Origin: Candidatus Saccharicenans sp. | GTDB lineage: Bacteria; Acidobacteriota; Aminicenantia; Aminicenantales; Saccharicenantaceae | Direction of reading: 5' to 3' | DNA length: 64,000 bases | Assembly (NCBI GenBank): GCA_030017715.1 | Contig: JASEIU010000001.1 | Coordinates: 713,834-777,833 of the forward strand | Part shown: positions 7,597 to 16,436 of the stretch, piece by piece | How positions within the stretch are numbered: the first letter of the stretch is position 1 | Layout of the letters: the number at the start of each line of letters is the position of its first letter | Notes under the pieces: model-generated | Seen by the model: only the letters and a program-made list of their open reading frames with translations | Told to the model about the DNA's origin: nothing | The model's database searches: none | Position numbers and translations under genes: made by a program

Positions 7597-9084
7597 ATGA
7601 AAACAGGAACCGATAGAAGGCAGGTAATAATTTTATCTCTTTTTGGAGCCGGCCTGCTGGCGCTTTTGTTTTTTATTAATTCCTCCTGTCAGACGCCGGA
7701 ATCCCTGACCAGGGGCCGGATTAAATCACTGGAGAAGGGCCTGCTGCGCCCGATCTACTTAAAGGGTCAGAGGCCGGAAAAAATGAGGCTGACCGACCGC
7801 ATGTCCTTCTACAAAGTGCCCGGAGTCAGCCTGGCTGTTATGGACAGGTACCGGCTGGAATGGAGCCGGACTTATGGCTATAAGGATGTGGTTCAGTATC
7901 GGCCGCTGACCGCCGGGACAGTTTTCCAGGCCGGCGACCTGAGCCAGCCTGTGTCAGCCGCGGTAGCTCTGCGCCTGGTGGAAGAGGGGCTGGCCGGCCT
8001 GGACGAGAATCTGGGCGAATATTATGCGGATATAGCCTTTTCCGATCGGAGAAACAGACCGTCGGAAAGAATTTCCTTTTCACTTCATAATCTGCTCTGT
8101 CATAATGCCGGTTTCTATCCCTGGAGTTCGGAAGGTTACTCCGGGTCGACTCCTCTGCCCGACCTGACGGCCATACTGCGCGGCCAGGAACCGGCCAGAA
8201 ACTACCATAGCTATCGGGGTTTCGACCCGGAAATACCGGTCCGCTTTTCTGATTTTAATTATGTGATGTTAGAACAATATCTGACCAACCGGACGGGGAA
8301 AAACTGGCCGCAGCTGGCCAGGGAAGAGGTCCTAGACAGGCTGGGCCTGAGGAATACTTTTTTTGGAAGCCCGCAGGTTGAGGACGTGGCTTCAGGCCAT
8401 CTGAGGGATGGAGAGGAAATCGACGGAGGCTGGTACCATTATCCGGAGCAGGCGGCCCGCGGGCTGTGGTCAACGCCGGAAGAATACCTGCGTCTGGTCA
8501 TAGAGCTCATGGATTGTGCCCGGGGCAAGACCGGCGGCCTGATTTCGCCGCAGCTGGCCAGAAGGATGCTTTCGCCCCAGGCGGCCGGAAGCGGCTATGG
8601 CTTCAGGCTGGAAGGCGAGCACGAGAAATTCAAGCTTTTTCTGAAGGGAAAAACCAGGGGCTTCAGGACGGCAGTGTTAATCTATCCGGCCCTGGGCCAG
8701 GGGGCGGTGGTCATGACCAACAGCGACAACGGCGGGGTGTTGACCGAAGAAATCCTGCGCGGATTGGCCGTGATTTATGGCTGGCCCGATTACCAGCCGG
8801 AGGAAAAGACTCTCTTCCGCCTGCCGCCCGAAGTTTACCGGAAATACACCGGCCGCTACCGGGTGAACGAAAGCTATTTCCTGGATATCGATTACCAGGA
8901 CTATTATTTAATCGTTCATCCGACCGGCCAGGCGGTTACCAGATTTTACGTGGAGACCCAGACCATTTTTTTCTCGGTGGATCCTTTTATCAGGATAAAG
9001 TTCAACCTGGACGAGCAGGGACGGGTGACCGGCCTGATCCTCTGGCAGGAAGATTACGAGGTCCGGGCCACGAAAACGGAGTGA
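7597..9084 (+). CDS. Serine hydrolase (beta-lactamase/PBP4-like) family protein, probably catalytically inactive
   Basis: 495 aa with an N-terminal membrane segment (residues 10-28) followed by SSC, a signal anchor or non-ideal lipobox. The body aligns to the class C beta-lactamase/serine hydrolase fold: TAGTVFQAG, LRLVEEGLAGLDE, LLCHNAGF, GLRNTFFG, GKTRGFRTAV and a C-terminal lipocalin-like extension. Where active members have SxxK it has Asp114-Leu-Ser-Gln117, and the YxN motif is FSD at 217-219, so neither the nucleophile nor the general base is present. Likely a pseudoenzyme, perhaps a binding or regulatory envelope protein. Third gene of the HAL-SDR run, 63 bp after the SDR, with its own AAAGG. 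Confidence 0.75.
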   Translation: MKTGTDRRQVIILSLFGAGLLALLFFINSSCQTPESLTRGRIKSLEKGLLRPIYLKGQRPEKMRLTDRMSFYKVPGVSLAVMDRYRLEWSRTYGYKDVVQYRPLTAGTVFQAGDLSQPVSAAVALRLVEEGLAGLDENLGEYYADIAFSDRRNRPSERISFSLHNLLCHNAGFYPWSSEGYSGSTPLPDLTAILRGQEPARNYHSYRGFDPEIPVRFSDFNYVMLEQYLTNRTGKNWPQLAREEVLDRLGLRNTFFGSPQVEDVASGHLRDGEEIDGGWYHYPEQAARGLWSTPEEYLRLVIELMDCARGKTGGLISPQLARRMLSPQAAGSGYGFRLEGEHEKFKLFLKGKTRGFRTAVLIYPALGQGAVVMTNSDNGGVLTEEILRGLAVIYGWPDYQPEEKTLFRLPPEVYRKYTGRYRVNESYFLDIDYQDYYLIVHPTGQAVTRFYVETQTIFFSVDPFIRIKFNLDEQGRVTGLILWQEDYEVRATKTE

Positions 9085-9122
9085 TAAAATCCGGCCGGCA
9101 ATCTTTTCGGCGTCCGAAATCC

Positions 9123-10187
9123 TCAGTCCACCCTGACCAGCGTTAATTCCACCTTCCTGGTTTTTCCATCCCTTTCGACGGTCAGGGTAACCCGGTCTCC
9201 GATTTTATAGTTGTCAAGCAGATTATACAGGTCGTCGTAGGAACGTACTTTCTTGCCGTCAATTTCTTTGATGACATCCTGGATCACCAGACGGCCCAGC
9301 CGGCTCCTGGTCAGCCCGCGCAAGCCTTTATGATAGGCTTCGGAATCCGCCGGGACGTCATAGACCACCACACCCTGGATTCCCAGGCGCTGGCCGTAGC
9401 GGTCTGCCAGCAGGGTCAGACCCAGGCCGGGCCTCATAACCCGCCCGTACTGGATGATCTGGGGCACAATCTTTTTGATGGTGTCGACCGGGATGGCAAA
9501 GCCGATACCGGATGAGGATCGGGAGGGCGAGACAATCATGGTGTTCATGCCGATGAGCTCGCCGGCCGAATTCAACAGCGGACCGCCGGAGTTTCCGGGA
9601 TTGATGGCGGCGTCAGTTTGAATCATGTCCCGGATGGTGACCCCGCCGGCCCCGAGCATGCTCCGGCCGAGGGCGCTGACTATGCCGCTGGTGACCGTGT
9701 GGTCAAAGCCGAAGGGATTGCCGATGGCGATTACTTTCTGTCCGACCTGCAGGTTTCCGGACGTCCCGACCTTAATGGGAAACAGTCCCTTCAGGTTGCC
9801 TTCTATTTTCAGGACGGCAATATCTTTGTTCGGTTCTTTGCCCACCAGTTTGGCCTGTCTTTCCTCCTGATTGGGCAGAGTGACGTTGAACAGATCCCCG
9901 TCCTCAATCACGTGATAATTGGTGATGATATGGCCGCGGTCGTCCCAGATAAAACCCGAGCCGCTGCCCCTGGGAACGGCTTCTTCTGTCCAGGAGAAAA
10001 AATCGCGGACCAGTTGAATGTTGGTGATGAAGACCACCGAGTTCTGGGCTTTTTTGACCACTTCGATGGTATTCTTTTCGTCTTCGGTCAATTGAGCCTG
10101 AAGGGTCAGGGCAGGGCCCAGCAGGCTCAGAATCGGCAAAAACCAGCTGGCAATAAATCGGAATTTTCTGTTTTTGAAGTCTCTCAT
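9123..10187 (-). CDS. htrA: HtrA/DegP-like periplasmic serine protease with one PDZ domain
   Basis: 354 aa from the ATG at 10187, preceded by AAGGAAAGG; a longer frame to 10244 has no good start. N-terminal signal segment at residues 10-32. Trypsin-like domain with full triad: His92 (NYHV), Asp122 (NKDIAVLKI), Ser200 in NPGNSGGPL. One PDZ domain occupies about 245-350, with IKEIDGKKVRSYDDLYNLL. The family degrades or refolds damaged envelope proteins under stress. Convergent with the preceding gene, 38 bp apart, and followed upstream by an MFS gene on the same strand 88 bp away. Confidence 0.92.
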   Translation of the reverse strand: MRDFKNRKFRFIASWFLPILSLLGPALTLQAQLTEDEKNTIEVVKKAQNSVVFITNIQLVRDFFSWTEEAVPRGSGSGFIWDDRGHIITNYHVIEDGDLFNVTLPNQEERQAKLVGKEPNKDIAVLKIEGNLKGLFPIKVGTSGNLQVGQKVIAIGNPFGFDHTVTSGIVSALGRSMLGAGGVTIRDMIQTDAAINPGNSGGPLLNSAGELIGMNTMIVSPSRSSSGIGFAIPVDTIKKIVPQIIQYGRVMRPGLGLTLLADRYGQRLGIQGVVVYDVPADSEAYHKGLRGLTRSRLGRLVIQDVIKEIDGKKVRSYDDLYNLLDNYKIGDRVTLTVERDGKTRKVELTLVRVD

Positions 10188-10275
10188 GTTCCTTTCCTTG
10201 GCGACTGATACTTCTACTTTAGCCTTTAACCGCTCCGGATTCAAGCGGTTGTCTCAAAAAGGGGATATAGAGAAG

Positions 10276-11490
10276 TCACACCGAAGGAAGTTGCGGCCGT
10301 TCGCCCGGTAAATCAACTTCCCGGGCGCCAAAGTAGCGGTCGTCCCTGGGCAGATAAAAAAGAAAAACAGCCAGGGAAAGAAAGCCGGCCAGGATGAAGG
10401 GGAAGCGGATGCTGAGCAGGTCGGAAAGGAATCCTGAGACCAGGCTGATGACCGCTCCCGATACCAGCTGGATGTTGGAAATCCAGCTGAAAGCCTGGGT
10501 CTGGTCCTCATCCCTGACGGTTGAGCCCACAAAGGTATGCAGCGAGGGGTAGGTCATCAGCAGGAAGCCCCCGAACAGAAGAAGGGCGATTACTGACAGC
10601 GTTTGGTTCAGGGACAGGCCGATGACCATAAGGCAGACAGTGGCTCCGGCCAGGCTGGTCAGGAAAACTTTCTTCCGGCCGAACTGCCGGCTCCAGAAAC
10701 CGTAAAGATATCCGGTTACCGTTCCCAATCCTATCCACAGGGCCAGATAAACTCCGGTCCGGCCCATGGGAATGTTGAAGCTGTTGTGCAGCAGGGAAGG
10801 GGCGTAGTAAACGGTCACCGACCAGCCCATGCCGCCAAAGAAAAATCCCGGAAGTAAATGGCTTACCTTCCTGAGAACCTGAAGCCAGTTCCGGGCCGAA
10901 AGGTCAGGTCTGGCTGATTGCCGGGAGGAGACCCCGTTGATGACCATGACTCCGACGGCGGTTATCAACAGTCCGACCGCAGCCCAGGCATAAAGAGGAG
11001 CCTTCCAGCCGGAATGCTGGGCTAAATAACCCGTGGTAATGAAAGCCAGAAGCACCCCCAGGTTTCCCGAGCCGCTCTGAATGCCCATGGCGTCATCCAG
11101 CTCCCGTCCCAGGCCGGCCCTGGACCTGGAAATCCAGGCAATGACAATCGGATGATAGAAGCTGGTGAAAGCCCTGAGCAGGACAAATAGAACCATCAGG
11201 ACGGCGAAGGATGGTGAGAAGGGAATCAGAAAATTGGCCAGGCAGATGCCCAGGCCGCTGGCCAGCATCAGCCAGCGGTATTCGTGCATAAATGACAGCG
11301 CCACCACCCAGAACTGGATGAGGATGGTGGTGATGAGGCCTAAGTTGGACAACAATCCGATCTGGGAATATTTTTTTATCAGAAAAGCCTGACTGTAAAG
11401 TATCGGAAATATGGTCGGAGTGACAATGGTGGCGGCGTCAGTCAGGGCATGAAACAGGGAAGCCGACAGCAGAATCCTTTTCTTCATCAT
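10276..11490 (-). CDS. Major facilitator superfamily transporter
   Basis: About 404 aa, rich in hydrophobic segments consistent with 12 transmembrane helices, with a central loop around residue 195-210. The N-terminal SASLFHALTDAATIVTPTIFP and the basic loop SRSRAGLGRELDDAMG fit the fosmidomycin-resistance-like (FSR) branch of MFS exporters or the sugar-phosphate branch; the substrate cannot be inferred. The ATG at 11490 (or the adjacent one at 11487) is chosen; the longer frame begins with a TTG at 11547 and lacks a ribosome site. Divergent from the large BNR gene. Confidence 0.8.
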   Translation of the reverse strand: MMKKRILLSASLFHALTDAATIVTPTIFPILYSQAFLIKKYSQIGLLSNLGLITTILIQFWVVALSFMHEYRWLMLASGLGICLANFLIPFSPSFAVLMVLFVLLRAFTSFYHPIVIAWISRSRAGLGRELDDAMGIQSGSGNLGVLLAFITTGYLAQHSGWKAPLYAWAAVGLLITAVGVMVINGVSSRQSARPDLSARNWLQVLRKVSHLLPGFFFGGMGWSVTVYYAPSLLHNSFNIPMGRTGVYLALWIGLGTVTGYLYGFWSRQFGRKKVFLTSLAGATVCLMVIGLSLNQTLSVIALLLFGGFLLMTYPSLHTFVGSTVRDEDQTQAFSWISNIQLVSGAVISLVSGFLSDLLSIRFPFILAGFLSLAVFLFYLPRDDRYFGAREVDLPGERPQLPSV

Positions 11491-11630
11491 CTGTTTTTCT
11501 TTCACGACATAAGCAGATAATTTACCACCGTCCACAAAGGTTGGCAACCGGGCCTAACCAAAATATCAGTTGCCCCGGCAGGTCATAAATTTGTAAAATC
11601 ATTGTCTTAGTATCTTATCCGGAGGTAATT

Positions 11631-14501
11631 ATGAAAAGCAGTAAAAGAAACAGAAGCGAACTCTATTTATTTTTGTCTTCATTGATTCTGCTGCTGGTCT
11701 TTCTGGCCGGACTGGCACCGGCTCAAACTCCGGCCCGGCAGAGGTTGATTTCCTGGGAACAGCATCAGAAGCTGGCCCGGGAGTCCTGGTTCAGGAGTTT
11801 GAAATGGCAGAATCTTGGCCCTTACTTTATGGGCGGACGAATCAGCGAGATAAAGGGCTATGCTTCCGACCCGCGGCGGATTCTGGTGGCTGCGGCCAGC
11901 GGCGGTCTGTGGTTGACTGAAAACAGCGGCACCACCTGGGAGCCGCTGTTTGATGACCAGTCCTGGATTGGTTTCGGCAGCGTGGCCGTTTATGAGAAAG
12001 ACCAGAACCTGCTCTGGGCGGGAACCGGCGAAGAAAATTCTTCGCGCTCTTCTTATGCCGGCACCGGAGTTTTTAAGTCCACCGACGGCGGCCGGACCTG
12101 GCAGCATATGGGGCTGGCTGATACCCATCATATTGCCGAGGTAATTATTCATCCTGAAAATCCGGACATTGTCTACGTGGCGGCCATAGGCCATCTTTAT
12201 ACCGAGAATGAAGAGCGCGGCGTTTTCAAGACTGAAGACGGCGGCCGGACCTGGCAGAAGGTCCTCTACATCTCGCCCAAAACCGGGGTTATCAGCCTGG
12301 TTATGGACCCGAGCAACCCGGAAGTTTTATATGCTGCTTCCTGGGAAAGAATCAGGAAGGCCTGGAATATGACCGAAGCGGGAAAAGAAAGTGCCATTTA
12401 TAAGACTGAAGACGGCGGCCGGAGCTGGCGAAAAATCGTCAGCGGCTTCCCCCAGAATGAATTTGTCGGCCGAATCGGACTGGCGGTCTGTTCTTCTAAT
12501 CCGAAGGTGGTCTACGCCTTTCTCGATAACCAGGAGCCAAGGACCCAGCCGAAAGCCAGAGAAGAGGCCAGGGGGGCTGTGACAGTCGAGGCCCTGAAAA
12601 AGATGACCGTTCAGGAGTTCCTGAAGCTTGAAGACGGCAAGCTGGAAGCCCTGCTCCGGCAGAACCGGGCTCCCCAGGTGTTTACTTCCAGGTCGGTCAA
12701 AGAAGCCGTGCAGAAAAAGACACTGACCCTTCTCGAGCTGGTCGATATTCTCCAGGGCGGGGCCAACGCTGCCCTGTTTACCACTCAGGTTAAAGGGGCC
12801 GAGCTTTACCGGAGCGACGACGGGGGACAGACCTGGAAAAAAGCCCATGAAGGTTTTCTGTCCAATTCGATTGTCAATACTTATGGTTATTACTTCGGCA
12901 AGATATTTGTCTCGCCCGAAAACGAAAATGTGGTCTACCTGCTGGGCGTGCCGCTGATGAAATCAACCGACGGCGGCAAAACTTTCAGGGAAATTCCTGA
13001 AGCCGGCGGGTCTTACGGTTACGGATATGCCGATGTCCATCCCGACCACCATGCTCTGTGGATAAACCCCAATGACCCGCGCGAAGTCTGGATTGGAAAC
13101 GACGGCGGGCTAAACGTGTCCTATGATGCTGGGAGAACCTTCCAGAGAATTGCCAACCTGCCGCTGGCTCAGTGTTATACCGTTAGCTTTGACCTGGAAA
13201 CGCCGTACAACATTTATGTCGGTCTGCAGGACAACGGGGTGAACATGGGGCCTCGGGATTTTGTCTTCGGGCGCCGGGACAAAGACTGGAAGATGATTCT
13301 GGGAGGCGACGGAGCGTTCGTCGAACCCAGCCTTCAGGAAAAAGGAATCGTCTATGCCGAGTACCAGTTTGGAAGCCTGTTCCGACTGAACCTGAATAAC
13401 CCCCGGGAAACCAAATCCATAAAACCCCAGATAAAAACAGTCCAGGCTCCCTATCGTTTCAACTGGCTGACTCCGTTTCTGATTTCAAAGCATAATCCTT
13501 TCACCCTGCTGCTGGGGGCCAACAAAGTGCTGAAATCGGTCGACCGTGGCGATAACTGGCTGGAAATCTCGCCCGACCTGACCGACCGCAAGAACACCGG
13601 CGGCGATGTGCCCTTTGCCACCATTACCGCCCTGGCCGAATCGCCTTTCACCCCGGAGGTGATTTATGCCGGCACCGACGACGGCAACGTCTGGGTTACC
13701 AGAAACGGTGGCTGTTCCTGGGAAAAAGTAACCGCCGGATTGCCCAGGAAATGGGTGACCAGAATTGAGGCCAGCCGCTTCCAGCCCGGGAGGGTTTACC
13801 TGACGATGATCGGTTATCGCGAGGACGATTTCAACACCTATGTCTTCACTTCCGAAGACTATGGACAGACCTGGGTCTCCATCAAGGGCAACCTGCCGGA
13901 GGAGGGCTGCAACGTCATCCGGGAAGATACTGTTAATGAGAATATCATTTATCTGGGAACCGACCTGACGGCCTACGTCAGTCTCGACCGGGGAAAAACC
14001 TGGCACTCCCTGCGAGCCAACCTGCCGACGCTGCCGGTCTATGATATGAAGATTCACCCGCGCGACAGAGAGCTGCTCATAGGCACTCACAGCCGCGGGG
14101 TTTACGTGTTGTCCCTAAACAAGATTCAGGAATTAACGGCCGAAGTGCTGGGCAGGACGCTTCATGTTTTAGAGCCGGATGAGGTCAGGCTGCCTTTTGT
14201 CCGCAGGGGAGAGGCTCCGGCGGCCGAGGTCAGCGCCCATATTCTGGTGTATTCAAAGGACGGAGGCCCGGGCCGGCTGGTCATCAAATCGGCCGCGGGA
14301 AAAGTTCTCAAAGAGACGACTGTGGAGCTTAAAGCCGGCCTTAACGACCTAACCTGGGATTTAAGGGCTGAAGGTCAGAAGGAAAGTGTGGCTGCCGGCG
14401 AGTACCAGGTTGAAGTCAGCCTCGGCCAGGAAACCGGGGCCAGCAAGCTCCGGCTGGTTATGTCCAGCCCGCGCTACATGGAGTTTGAGGTGGATGACTG
14501 A
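11631..14501 (+). CDS. Large secreted BNR/Asp-box beta-propeller protein (VPS10/sortilin-like)
   Basis: 956 aa with a signal peptide (hydrophobic residues 12-31, ending APAQTPA). At least ten Asp-box motifs (S/T-x-D-x-G-x-T-W) are visible, for example STDGGRTW, TEDGGRTW, TEDGGRSW, SDDGGQTW, STDGGKTF, SVDRGDNW, SEDYGQTW and SLDRGKTW, indicating one or two large beta-propellers as in sortilin/VPS10 and sialidase-like proteins. No sialidase catalytic arginine triad was recognised, so binding rather than hydrolysis is as likely. A short Ig-like tail follows (about 870-945). Start ATG at 11631 has CCGGAGG. The stop overlaps the next gene by eight bases, implying translational coupling. Confidence 0.82.
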   Translation: MKSSKRNRSELYLFLSSLILLLVFLAGLAPAQTPARQRLISWEQHQKLARESWFRSLKWQNLGPYFMGGRISEIKGYASDPRRILVAAASGGLWLTENSGTTWEPLFDDQSWIGFGSVAVYEKDQNLLWAGTGEENSSRSSYAGTGVFKSTDGGRTWQHMGLADTHHIAEVIIHPENPDIVYVAAIGHLYTENEERGVFKTEDGGRTWQKVLYISPKTGVISLVMDPSNPEVLYAASWERIRKAWNMTEAGKESAIYKTEDGGRSWRKIVSGFPQNEFVGRIGLAVCSSNPKVVYAFLDNQEPRTQPKAREEARGAVTVEALKKMTVQEFLKLEDGKLEALLRQNRAPQVFTSRSVKEAVQKKTLTLLELVDILQGGANAALFTTQVKGAELYRSDDGGQTWKKAHEGFLSNSIVNTYGYYFGKIFVSPENENVVYLLGVPLMKSTDGGKTFREIPEAGGSYGYGYADVHPDHHALWINPNDPREVWIGNDGGLNVSYDAGRTFQRIANLPLAQCYTVSFDLETPYNIYVGLQDNGVNMGPRDFVFGRRDKDWKMILGGDGAFVEPSLQEKGIVYAEYQFGSLFRLNLNNPRETKSIKPQIKTVQAPYRFNWLTPFLISKHNPFTLLLGANKVLKSVDRGDNWLEISPDLTDRKNTGGDVPFATITALAESPFTPEVIYAGTDDGNVWVTRNGGCSWEKVTAGLPRKWVTRIEASRFQPGRVYLTMIGYREDDFNTYVFTSEDYGQTWVSIKGNLPEEGCNVIREDTVNENIIYLGTDLTAYVSLDRGKTWHSLRANLPTLPVYDMKIHPRDRELLIGTHSRGVYVLSLNKIQELTAEVLGRTLHVLEPDEVRLPFVRRGEAPAAEVSAHILVYSKDGGPGRLVIKSAAGKVLKETTVELKAGLNDLTWDLRAEGQKESVAAGEYQVEVSLGQETGASKLRLVMSSPRYMEFEVDD

Positions 14502-14934
14502 AAAAATAATTAACTACCGGGGGTGTTTTATCTGCGGCCAGGACAACTCGGTCGGTTTAAGGCTGGATTTTTATTTCGACCGGGAGAGAAAAATAGCCTG
14601 GGCTGAGTTTACTCCCGGCCGGGAACACGAAGGCTACCGGGACCTTCTGCATGGAGGAATAATATCGTCGCTCCTGGACGAGGTCATGGCCAAGGCCGTC
14701 CTGGCCAAAGGCATTCCGGTGGTAACCTCCAGGCTGGCGGTTGAGTTCAGGAAACCGGCTCTGGTCGGAGAAAAATTGAGGGTAGAAGGCAGGATGACCG
14801 GGCAAAAGAGCCGGGCCTATTTCACCTCGGGCCAGCTATTTGGAGAGGACGGTCGGCTGGTGGCCGAAGCCAGCGGCGTTTATATCCGGGCCGAAGGAGA
14901 ATTGATGGCCGTTCTGAGCAAAAGCCTGGATTAG
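14494..14934 (+). CDS. PaaI-type hotdog-fold thioesterase
   Basis: 146 aa. The frame is open further upstream, but the ATG at 14494 overlaps the BNR gene stop (ATGACTGA) and begins the conserved domain, so it is chosen. Seen: FICGQDNSVGLRL near the N-terminus, then HGGIISSLLDEVMA, the helix carrying the usual catalytic Asp/Glu of PaaI-like acyl-CoA thioesterases, and VEFRKPALVGE. Such enzymes hydrolyse small or aromatic acyl-CoAs in the cytoplasm; the specific substrate is unknown. Coupling to a secreted propeller protein gives no obvious functional clue. Confidence 0.82.
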   Translation: MTEKIINYRGCFICGQDNSVGLRLDFYFDRERKIAWAEFTPGREHEGYRDLLHGGIISSLLDEVMAKAVLAKGIPVVTSRLAVEFRKPALVGEKLRVEGRMTGQKSRAYFTSGQLFGEDGRLVAEASGVYIRAEGELMAVLSKSLD

Positions 14935-15101
14935 TCGGGGCTTGGATAAACGGGATGTCCGAAAAGCCGATCCGGGCAGAAAAAATGTTTTGAGAATTGG
15001 CCGAAAGTATGTAGCACATCCGGCTAAAGAAAGAGCCTGAACTGCCCTTTTACTGCTTTATTTGAGTCTTGATAAACTTTACGGGCCCGGGAGCAAAGAG
15101 G

Positions 15102-16289
15102 TCAGCTCTCCCGCAGGGCCTGCTCCAGGTCTTCGATCAGGTCTTCTACGTTTTCGCAGCCGACTGAAAGCCTTATCAGGTCGTCGGTAATCCCCGCTTT
15201 TTCCTTTTCTTCCCGCGGGACCGAGGCATGGGTCATACTGGCCGGGTGCTGAATAAGGGTTTCTATCCCGCCCAGCGAAACGGCCAGGGTGCAGAGTTTT
15301 ACCCTGTTTATCATTTTCAGCCCGGCTTCATAGCCCCCCTTCAAACCGAAAGAAAGCATCGAACCCGGGCCTGTCATCTGTCTGGTCATCAACTCGTGCT
15401 GCGGATGGCTTTTAAGGCCAGGATAGTTAACCCAGGCCACTTCAGGCCGGGCTTCCAGCCAGGCGGCGATTTTCCGGGCGTTTTCCTGGGCCCTTTCTAC
15501 CCGGAGGTGCAGGGTTCTTAGGCCGCGCAACACCAGCCAGGCCTGATGGGGGTCCATGGTTCCGCCGTGCAGCCTGAGAACTTTCTGCAACCTTTTATGA
15601 AGTTCCTGGCTGCGGCTTATTATTGCCCCGCCCACGACGTCGCTGTGACCGTTAATGAACTTGGTCAGGCTGTGCATGACCACGTCGGCTCCGAATTCAA
15701 GGGGATTCTGCAGGACCGGGGAAGCAAAGGTGTTGTCGACCACCAGCAGCAGATTATGCTCCCGGGCCAGCCCGGCGCAGGCTTTGAGGTCGGTGATGGC
15801 CATGGTCGGGTTGGCCGGGCTTTCGATAAACAGCAACCTGGTGTTCTTTTTGATTCTCTTTTTAATCTCGGCCGTATCGGAAGTGTCTATGAAGTCAGCT
15901 TCCACTCCGAAGCGGACGAATTCGGTCTCGATGATGGTTCTGGATGGTCCGTAGAGAGCGGCGGTGCCTATTAGATGAGCCTCTTTCTCCAGGAAGGCCA
16001 GGTAGATGGTGGAAACGGCGGCCATCCCGGTGGCCGTGGCCAGCGCTCCGTAGCCCTTTTCCAGGGCGGCCAGGGCTTCTTCCAGTGCCAGGATGGTCGG
16101 ATTGCCCAGCCTGGTGTAAATAAATCCCTTTTCCTGGCCGGAGAAAAGAGCCGCTCCCTGTTCGGCGCTTTCAAAGGCAAAAGTTGAGGTCTGGAAGATG
16201 GGCGGGGAGACGCTACGGGCGACCGGGTCCGGATGATAACCGGCGTGGATGATTTCTGTTTCCAGTTTTCTTTTTTTATGTTCGCTCAT
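15102..16289 (-). CDS. Cys/Met metabolism PLP-dependent enzyme (methionine gamma-lyase / cystathionine gamma-lyase type)
   Basis: 395 aa from the ATG at 16289, which has GGAGGT upstream; a longer frame starts at a TTG. Full trans-sulfuration family pattern: SVSPPIFQTSTF, YTRLGNPT at 58-65, ATGMAA at 86-91, DNTFASP with Asp185 contacting the PLP ring nitrogen, and SLTK with Lys210 forming the Schiff base, followed by NGHSDVVGG. The methionine gamma-lyase cysteine after the YG motif is replaced (YGPS), so cystathionine gamma-lyase/synthase or O-acetylhomoserine sulfhydrylase activities are equally possible. Transcribed on its own between the thioesterase and the TlpA gene. Confidence 0.85.
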   Translation of the reverse strand: MSEHKKRKLETEIIHAGYHPDPVARSVSPPIFQTSTFAFESAEQGAALFSGQEKGFIYTRLGNPTILALEEALAALEKGYGALATATGMAAVSTIYLAFLEKEAHLIGTAALYGPSRTIIETEFVRFGVEADFIDTSDTAEIKKRIKKNTRLLFIESPANPTMAITDLKACAGLAREHNLLLVVDNTFASPVLQNPLEFGADVVMHSLTKFINGHSDVVGGAIISRSQELHKRLQKVLRLHGGTMDPHQAWLVLRGLRTLHLRVERAQENARKIAAWLEARPEVAWVNYPGLKSHPQHELMTRQMTGPGSMLSFGLKGGYEAGLKMINRVKLCTLAVSLGGIETLIQHPASMTHASVPREEKEKAGITDDLIRLSVGCENVEDLIEDLEQALRES

Positions 16290-16436
16290 TTTACCGACCT
16301 CCAAATCCCGACGGCCTCAGGCAGTCCGGATGGTCAATTACATTTCAGAAGTTTTAAAACTTTTTCGATTTAGGTCTTTTGATAAAAACAAATTTCAAAG
16401 CCAGCTTCTGTTATCAGCCTCTAATCCCGTTTCCGG

